Origin: Trichopria drosophilae | Taxonomy: Eukaryota; Arthropoda; Insecta; Hymenoptera; Diapriidae | NCBI GenBank assembly: GCA_030407085.1 | Contig: CM059582.1 | Location: 69,831,501-69,895,500 of the forward strand | Direction: 5' to 3' | DNA: 64,000 nucleotides | Part shown: positions 57,765 through 64,000 of the stretch, piece by piece | Layout: every line of letters begins with the position of its first letter | How positions within the stretch are numbered: position 1 is the stretch's first letter | Translations under genes and position numbers: made by a program | The notes under the pieces: model-generated | Databases searched by the model: none | What the model was told of the DNA's origin: nothing | The model's input: the letters and a program-made list of their open reading frames with translations, nothing else

Positions 57765-58478
57765 ATGGGGCAGATTACAGCATCGCAGATTAGGTCGTCG
57801 ATCTCCTTACGATCTATACAACGTAAACGGGACCGTGTTTTTGAGGAACTGGCCATCCAGTACGGAGCAGTACCGTGCAAGAATTTTGCACCACCACCTC
57901 TTATACCAGCCTGCAGTAGTTCTTGCTCTACTTGTGAAGGGATAAACATCAGCCATCTCCTGCCATTGGGATTAGTGGATTCACATGAGGACCAACTGCA
58001 CTTAATCCACCTGTCCGCTACTTCGTCCGCTACTCCACCAGTGACCTCCACCCAGGCGGTAACTCGAAAAAGAGCGCACGAACATACCACTGGCCAAGCA
58101 GAAGAACATCCACACGAAGAGGTGGCATACTCTCTTCCGAGGAAATTCTACATTCCGGACGACGCACCTGTATAGCGGGTTGCCATCTTCGAAGGCCATA
58201 AGGCAAAGAAAGCACGCCAACTTCGAACTGGGGTGTCATAGGCCGACCTGAGGCTCGCCAGCTCGATAGCATATTACAAGGCTTTAACATCTCAGGAACA
58301 GTCCAAGTGTTGTCCACCTGTCACAGATAACTGTTGGGAAGAGAAGAAAACTATTCTTATAGATTTTTCAGTTGTTGACGAAAAAGCAAGACAACTACGT
58401 TTGCATAAAGTAGCAACCAAACGCGCAATTAGAAGGTTGAACAAACGTTCCAGAATTATACAAAAAATATTGTTTTAA
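57765..58478 (+). pseudogene. Decayed ORF of unknown family (two in-frame stops)
   Basis: From ATG 57765 to TAA 58476-58478 one frame holds 238 codons with only two stops, TAG at 58173-58175 and TAG near 58233. The N-terminal part contains SLRSIQRKRDRVFEELAIQY and a CX3CX2C cluster (CSSSCSTC); the middle is S/T/P-rich with RKRAHEHTTGQAEEH; the C-terminal third is SSIAYYKALTSQEQSKCCPP, ILIDFSVVDEKARQLRLHK and a basic tail RAIRRLNKRSRIIQKILF. A long frame with few stops in AT-rich DNA suggests former coding capacity. No family was recognised; the minus strand is also open over 57671-58090, which weakens the case. Confidence 0.45.
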
Positions 58479-59550
58479 TTATATTTTCTATGCCAGCCTT
58501 TTATTTTTAACTACAGTGTTAAACTTGCCCGTTTAGATTTAAGTTCGCTATTTCAATCTGCTTGAACCTTTCCACATGGATTAGTATTTAATTGCTGAAG
58601 GCCTTCAAGATCAACGCACACAGTTAAGTATAAACTAAGCTTATTTTAACTTTTGCAAAAATCAAACTTCGGCATTTCATAATCAAAAATACATCACCCA
58701 TATTCTTTCAGCGTTAGTTTTTCTCTAACAAGATCTTAGTGAACGGTTTTATCTAAAATAGTAGATTGTGTATCTAGGGCGCCAAAGACGGAATTGGAGA
58801 CAGGCGCGTCGTGTAGCACCGAGGGGAAGGGACGGAGCCGAGCTCCCCGACTCCGAGGGCTGCGACGGCGGGTCTGTCTGCGACTATTTCATTCTCGCCC
58901 GTGATACACATAATATTTTTTGTCATACCTGTACATAAAAAACCGCGTCTTTATAATGCCAGTAAAGTTCAGGGCGAGTGCGAAATTGTGAAAAATGCGA
59001 AGCTTGCGCCAAAGTGAGCCAAACGCCCGGCTAAGCGGGGGCGAAATCGCGAAAAACGCCCTGAAAACAGGCACTGAATACGTTTCATGTCGCCCGCTTT
59101 ACCGGCACGTAAAGGAGCGGTTTTTATGCAAGTGCACCAAAAATGTTCTTTGGGGATTATAATCATGTTGTAAAGACTTACCTCTCATATACAAAACAGT
59201 CACAATTCTGGCCTTCTCTCCACAACGCGCAATGTTTCTAAAGCCCCGTATTGTGATTTCTTTATAATCTGCATTGTTGCCGGAGTATTGTAAGAGTTCT
59301 CTTCTCCTGCTACTCTTAACTCATTCACACGACATATCGTCAGTTGGTTGTTGTATTTAATAACGCAGAATCCTAAGTCACTCATATTTAGATCTTAAAG
59401 AAAAAGCGAAAATCAAGTTTACTTAAATCATATTTTAGCAAATACATTTGTATGCTTATGTTACAGAAGATAGAGCGAGAATTACCATTAAGTATAGTGC
59501 TATCTTATCGGTCTGATTATTGGTAAAAAATTGGTCGAAAAAGAAGTTAA
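58479..59550. other. No gene identified
   Basis: AT-rich flanks around a GC-rich island (58780-58890, 58960-59110). Short open frames on the minus strand (59074-58889, 59385-59200) show no recognisable domain. The island contains no repeat that I can see. Confidence 0.45.
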
Positions 59551-59558
59551 ATGTGACG

Positions 59559-61800
59559 TCATTTATCTGTTTCCCAAATATTGGGAAGTTTGATTACACG
59601 CATCCCTTTAGCTGTCTCAATTTTAAACGCTGAAGTTATCGGTATATCGGCATTTAAAAAAACGACATTTGGGGTCCCAGTAACAGTTTTCATAAAGCTC
59701 GTTTTCAGTGCTGACCCTATACATTTCAAGAGATTTACAAGTAGTCCTCGAACCGTTTCTCCGTTAATTTTAAATTCTATAATTTCTATTATTTCGCCAA
59801 ATCTTATTAATTCGTAGTATATCAAATAATCTTCAATCGTTGTATTGGACCTAAATCCTTTTTTACGATAATCAATACTGCTTAAATAAATTTTGTTGTA
59901 CTCCACAAGTTCCGAACATTCGTATCCAACTTGATAAAGCGCTTCTATTTCAAATGGTAATGGTTTTCTACGTTTGAAGTGGGACTAGTTATATTATCAA
60001 TAATTTTTTGTTCATGCTTTCAAAATTGAACATCGAATGAACCCAGAATTGCAAATAGTTTCTGTTATGTGGGATAGTAGATGAATATTGTAAGTCATGT
60101 GTTCTACACCAAAATACTTCTTAAAGAATTTTGCATAATTTGAAAGCATTATCTCGGCCTTATTTAATTTTTCGACTGTTATGGAGTCCTTGTTTGAATG
60201 CAAGCTGCTTCGCACATCAGTCGAAGATGATATAAATATTTTTTTTTAAATGTCTTCAAAGCAGGGGAGGCAGAAATACCCAAAATTTCTCCACTCTGAA
60301 GCCTTGTAATATTTTGCATGTTTGATGCTCCTAGGGCGTCTGGAAACACGGCTTGGTAGTTTAATTGTCAATAACCGTTCATCGATTGCACGAATATGCT
60401 TAGGGCTTCCAGTATAATATTCTATTTTGCGCTTGTTAGCAATAACATAACATGTTGTTTAATGACTCATAAATATACGTTATGCATAGAATTAACGAAT
60501 ACTCCAGACGCTAAGTCAAAGTCAGGTAAGATTCCCAAAATAGATGGGCCTTTAATTCCCTGTACTTTAGCCTTTTTGGAATTGAATGCCTCGATAGCCA
60601 TTTTTCTAATTTCTTCGTCTATACGAAGTATACACTGTTCTGAGCAGGGTATTTTGCCTGCTTACTCTTACCTGGTAAATGAACTCTTTCAATGGAGCAG
60701 AAAGTGCAACCAAACTTGCCATTATACTGGATAATTTGTAAAAACTCGTATCGAGCCTTTGAATCCGTGCTAAATTAGAAGCGCAAAAGAGCTTTTAAAT
60801 TCTCTTTCTCTATATGGTTTCCATGTAATCTCTTCATTACATAGCGGTTTGGCCTCGTTACCGAAAGAAGCAAAACACGCATTAGGCAATGGTCTTTTTC
60901 GTCTACCCATACTCCAGCTAATAACATGTATTTTTTCCTTGCATGTGGAGGGAACTCTCAAATTTGTATAAAAATCGGCCATGCGCTCATAGATGAAGAT
61001 TTAGACGTGTTAATTCCATCAGTATTAAAAATGTATAAAAAATTATACTTGTTTGAAAGAAAATTATCGGGTTCTTGAAGCCTTCTGTATAGTTTGCCGT
61101 CGTGCACGTCTTCGATCGAATCGGAATGAGTTTTATTACAGTTGAAATGGTAGTTTAGATAATTAATAATGCCGGGAATATCGAGTAACTCTTTAAGTTG
61201 AGCTTCCAGGCTAACAGAAAGAAAATACGCCACATTTGTCTCAGAAGTATCTGGCCGACATAATTTGCAGTGACAGGCGCTTGTTACGGTTTTATCTTCA
61301 TCTACCATCTTGACACTTCTGGCACTACAGATGTCGTTTAAATACATCATTGTTTTTACGTAGGGCAGACCATAATCCATTTTTTGACTTTGGCAATTCA
61401 GTATAAACACATGTTGCATCGGCCCATTTTAACATGTTGATCATCATCTCTCATCATCGAAATGTTCTCTTTTAATTGCAATGGCAATGTTAACTCTTCC
61501 AATCTGGCATCGAAAACTGGACGACGATCGTCACTGTCATATCCATCATTAGAATCACCATTATTAGCATCATCGGTTTCATTTTCAATGTTGCTATTAT
61601 CTAAGAATTCACTCATGTCCTGATTCATTACATCGTCATTATCATCATAATTTGTAGATTCATGGCCGCCAGTATCTTCGTTAATAATTTATTATCGTCT
61701 GTCTCAAAATTTTCTTCTATATTGATATTCTCTGTGCGACTTATATCAGATATAGAACTCGCTTCGCTAAGCCTTGAGTTTTTCTTAATTTCTTCATTCT
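59559..61800 (-). pseudogene. Second CACTA/EnSpm-like transposase relic
   Basis: Broken frames in order on the minus strand: acidic N-terminus (61800-61430, SISDISRTEN, DDNDDVMNQDMSEFLDNSN), a cysteine pair CHCKLCRPD and FNTDGINTSKSSSMSAWPIF (61419-60958; compare DFSTDGAKLNNGLTQFWPI in the copy at 5608-7392), SWSMGRRKRPLPNACF with a following TWKPYREREF (60982-60770), VEHMTYNIHLLSHI (60215-60012) and a C-terminal FGEIIEIIEFKINGE and VIKLPNIWE segment (59906-59559). It belongs to the same broad transposase family but to a different subfamily. At least five frame breaks make it inactive. Terminal repeats were not found. Confidence 0.7.
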
Positions 61801-62289
61801 ATTATAAATAAGAATATATAATATGTTCATAACATTTCCATTCTAAACGAGTCTGACCATTAATTGTACATTGCCAGTTCCTCGCCAGGACATGCATGGT
61901 GGGGCGGGCTCCTCAGCTTATAAATTGGGGCGTACGCACGGCTCGGTTGTCAATCACTGCTCTGGTCTCCAGAACAGCGCTCTGAGGCTACTTCAAATTC
62001 CCGATCCGCATCCTGTCCGAGCATGGCACCGAGGAGGGGCCGTATGTCCTCGGGCACTTCTGGCGGCAAAGGTATCACCCCCCCCCCCCCCGGAGGGGCT
62101 CGCCGCTTATTCTAAACCGATTTTAACTTTTTTTTTTTAAATGCTCATGAATGTCTGTACTATAAGAATCGTTCACTCGCTTTTTGATATATTTGTTTGT
62201 TAATTAACAATTCGCTTATTCAGATGTTGATAGATGTAATTGTAAAAAAGCTGCGTGTTGCATACGTTCATATATCAAACGAACTTGAA
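61801..62289. other. GC-rich island with C14 tract, no gene
   Basis: 61870-62105 is GC-rich with a short plus-strand frame (MPVPRQDMHGG) and a C-run at 62078-62091. Composition and TATAAATT (61919) would suit a promoter or an LTR fragment, but there is no coding sequence next to it. Confidence 0.35.
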
Positions 62290-62640
62290 TGAGAAACAGC
62301 TGAAATACGTTACCCGGGGGTTTTTGGGATCGCTGTTCACGAATCTGGCCTCAGATTTTCAAAATTTAAAATAGCGGATTCAACATGGCGGAACGAAATG
62401 CAAAATGTTACTTGATCGACATGAAGTTTGGCACTCGGACAGTTTTCGAGGTCACTGATCACGAATCTGGTCTCAAATTTTCAAATTTCAAAATGGCGGA
62501 TCCATGATCGCGGATCAAAATGCAAGATGGCACTTGATGGGAACGAAACTAAGCACTCGGTGGTTTTTGGGGTCGCTGATCACAAAGCTATAGTAGGTGT
62601 TCAATATTCAAAATTCCGCATCCAATATGACGAATCCAAT
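62290..62640. repeat. Three ~118-bp units related to the foldback arms
   Basis: Each unit has a GGGGTTTTTGGGATCGCTG-like start, CACGAATCTGG.CTCA, TTTTCAAA.TT.AAAATGGCGGA and CAAAATGCAA. The last copy is degraded (CCGCATCCAATATGACG). The order of words is the same as in 17860-17950 and 53450-54250. Confidence 0.8.
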
Positions 62641-64000
62641 AGTCGAAGAAATGTTTCGTTAAGATCGGAATTGCTTGAAAATTGTTTCTAGATTGGATTT
62701 TACTTAGTTTAGTTAAAATGGGTGACGAAATTTGACTGTAATTGTGAAACTGAACTAATGTCTTTATAGCACCATATTTTTTTATTGCAACATTTATTTT
62801 TGAGCTACCCAGAAAAATCTCGGTGAACATTTCAATTTGTTGGCGTGTGAACGATCCTCGCCATCTAGTTTACCGTGATGCTAATATTCTGTCGTGAAAG
62901 TGGTACTTTGTGCGACGATCTCCGTGGGTCGGCGAGAATCATATTCTTCGTAGGTGTATACATTGTTGCAATTACCGACTTTTAATTACTTTGATTACGC
63001 CTTATTTTGAAGTTTCTAATTCGCGCCAAATAAATAGTCCGATATTTAGGACTTCTATGAAATCCGCGAGCGGCGTTCATGGTTTCCGCCGATCTGTGCG
63101 GCCTCTTGCTAAAAGAAACTTCCGCATTTTTGCGAGTTCAGTTGTCAGCACACCTCTGTACTGCTTTTACGTATCCATAAACGACACGCTTTTGTATCTT
63201 TCTCGGTGATCGGCATTCGGAGTCTTCGTGATCGTCGCACTCACGAAAGTCATCGCTTCGTCAGGGCAATTATCGCTCTCGCTTACAGTAACGAGTACTT
63301 TGTTCCGGTATTTTACAGTCAATAACATCCGAGCATTCGATTGCGGCCACGTGAGCATAAGACTCACCTCGTGTAGTATATGGCTGTACCGTATGCACTC
63401 AATAAAGATTGAGAATATCATAATAAGTGCATCCCTTATTATTTTTTATCCTGTGCACTCCAATCCGGCGAACATTTAAATTCAGCGAAGCTGCATATGT
63501 CGTTCGAAATAATATCCGCATAGCACGACGCGTACACAATTGTATTTCAATCTATTGTAATGAACGAAAAATACAATTGTTTATCAAAAATATACTGTAC
63601 TTGAATTTGTATGGTTTTGTTTGCTTGAAATTGTATGCTTATTTCATAAATCTGTCCTGATTTTCATAATATTGTAACTCTTTGTAGTAATGGTCGGAGA
63701 GGGGAGAAAATTCATTGCTATGCAATTTTCATCTGATTTGTATTAATGTAACCTTATCTTCTGATGTTCCGTAATTACGTGATAAAGTTAATTAAATAAG
63801 TCACATAGGAAATTCTGCAATCAATAGACTCATGAAGTAATCTAAAATCCCACTAGAACATTCCCATACAGCACAGGAATTTTTATTGGAAAATAAACAA
63901 AAAATGTTTTATGTTTAATAAATATTTGTTTAGTAATAATAAAGCATGTTGAAAGTTAAGAAAATAATTTTTGAAATGAAATAAAAACTTATTTAATTGT
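62641..64000. other. No gene identified
   Basis: AT-rich with a GC-balanced middle (62830-63400). Frames 62910-63209 (plus) and 63421-63167 (minus) overlap each other and show no known domain. The last 500 bases are very AT-rich and featureless. Confidence 0.45.

Overview
The window looks like an AT-rich insect chromosome segment. The retroelement mix (BEL/Pao, R4/Dong-type and R1-clade LINEs, Penelope, piggyBac) and the spliced BEN-domain gene fit an insect, perhaps a hymenopteran. Species cannot be fixed from the sequence. I see no bacterial-style operon, no rRNA and no CRISPR array. Almost everything is nested transposable elements, their relics and tandem repeats. The only host-like gene is the 3' part of a BEN-domain gene at the left edge.

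Layout. 1-4015: last exons of a plus-strand BEN-domain gene (1767-1870, 3517-3733, 3942-4015, possibly also 147-197), with foldback elements and a tRNA-like sequence in its introns. 4779-5028: hairpin. 5368-7392: minus-strand CACTA/EnSpm-like transposase relic with one in-frame stop, its C-terminus replaced by a palindromic array of GACGTC motifs. 8040-9890: decayed piggyBac transposase, itself split by a TA-flanked MITE (8380-9172). 10112-10574: a MITE flanked by TTAA. 13068-21055: complete but dead BEL/Pao retrotransposon on the minus strand (LTRs 13073-13460 and 20664-21050, 5-bp target duplication CTTTC), carrying a nested piggyBac-type MITE (17808-18468).

21127-32558: R4/Dong-type LINE cluster on the minus strand. 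There is one old 3' fragment and then three nearly identical head-to-tail copies separated by (TAA)n. The rightmost copy keeps a complete 1135-codon ORF with reverse transcriptase and a C-terminal restriction-like endonuclease; it is the best candidate here for a recently active element. 32786-39712: two Penelope-like fragments in inverted orientation, with a 3.9-kb DNA transposon (Sola-like by TSD length) between them and an LTR-like GC-rich insertion in the left one.

39990-49628: R1-clade LINE copies on the minus strand. Three of them (A, B, C) are joined through (TG)n/(CA)n microsatellite tracts, as expected for the Waldo/Mino lineages that target (AC)n repeats. 49690-51070: 163-bp satellite, nine copies. 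51071-53170: GC-rich unclassified sequence. 53171-56315: long foldback element whose arms are built of ~120-bp repeats containing an AATATGGCGGA core; related units lie at 62290-62640 and in the MITE at 17808-18468. 57136-57545: ~127-bp repeat. 57765-58478: decayed unidentified ORF. 59559-61800: second CACTA-like transposase relic. The rest, to 64000, shows nothing I can name.

The genes do not form a pathway. The common theme is insertion into insertion: LINEs into simple repeats, MITEs into transposase genes, LTR elements into older elements.
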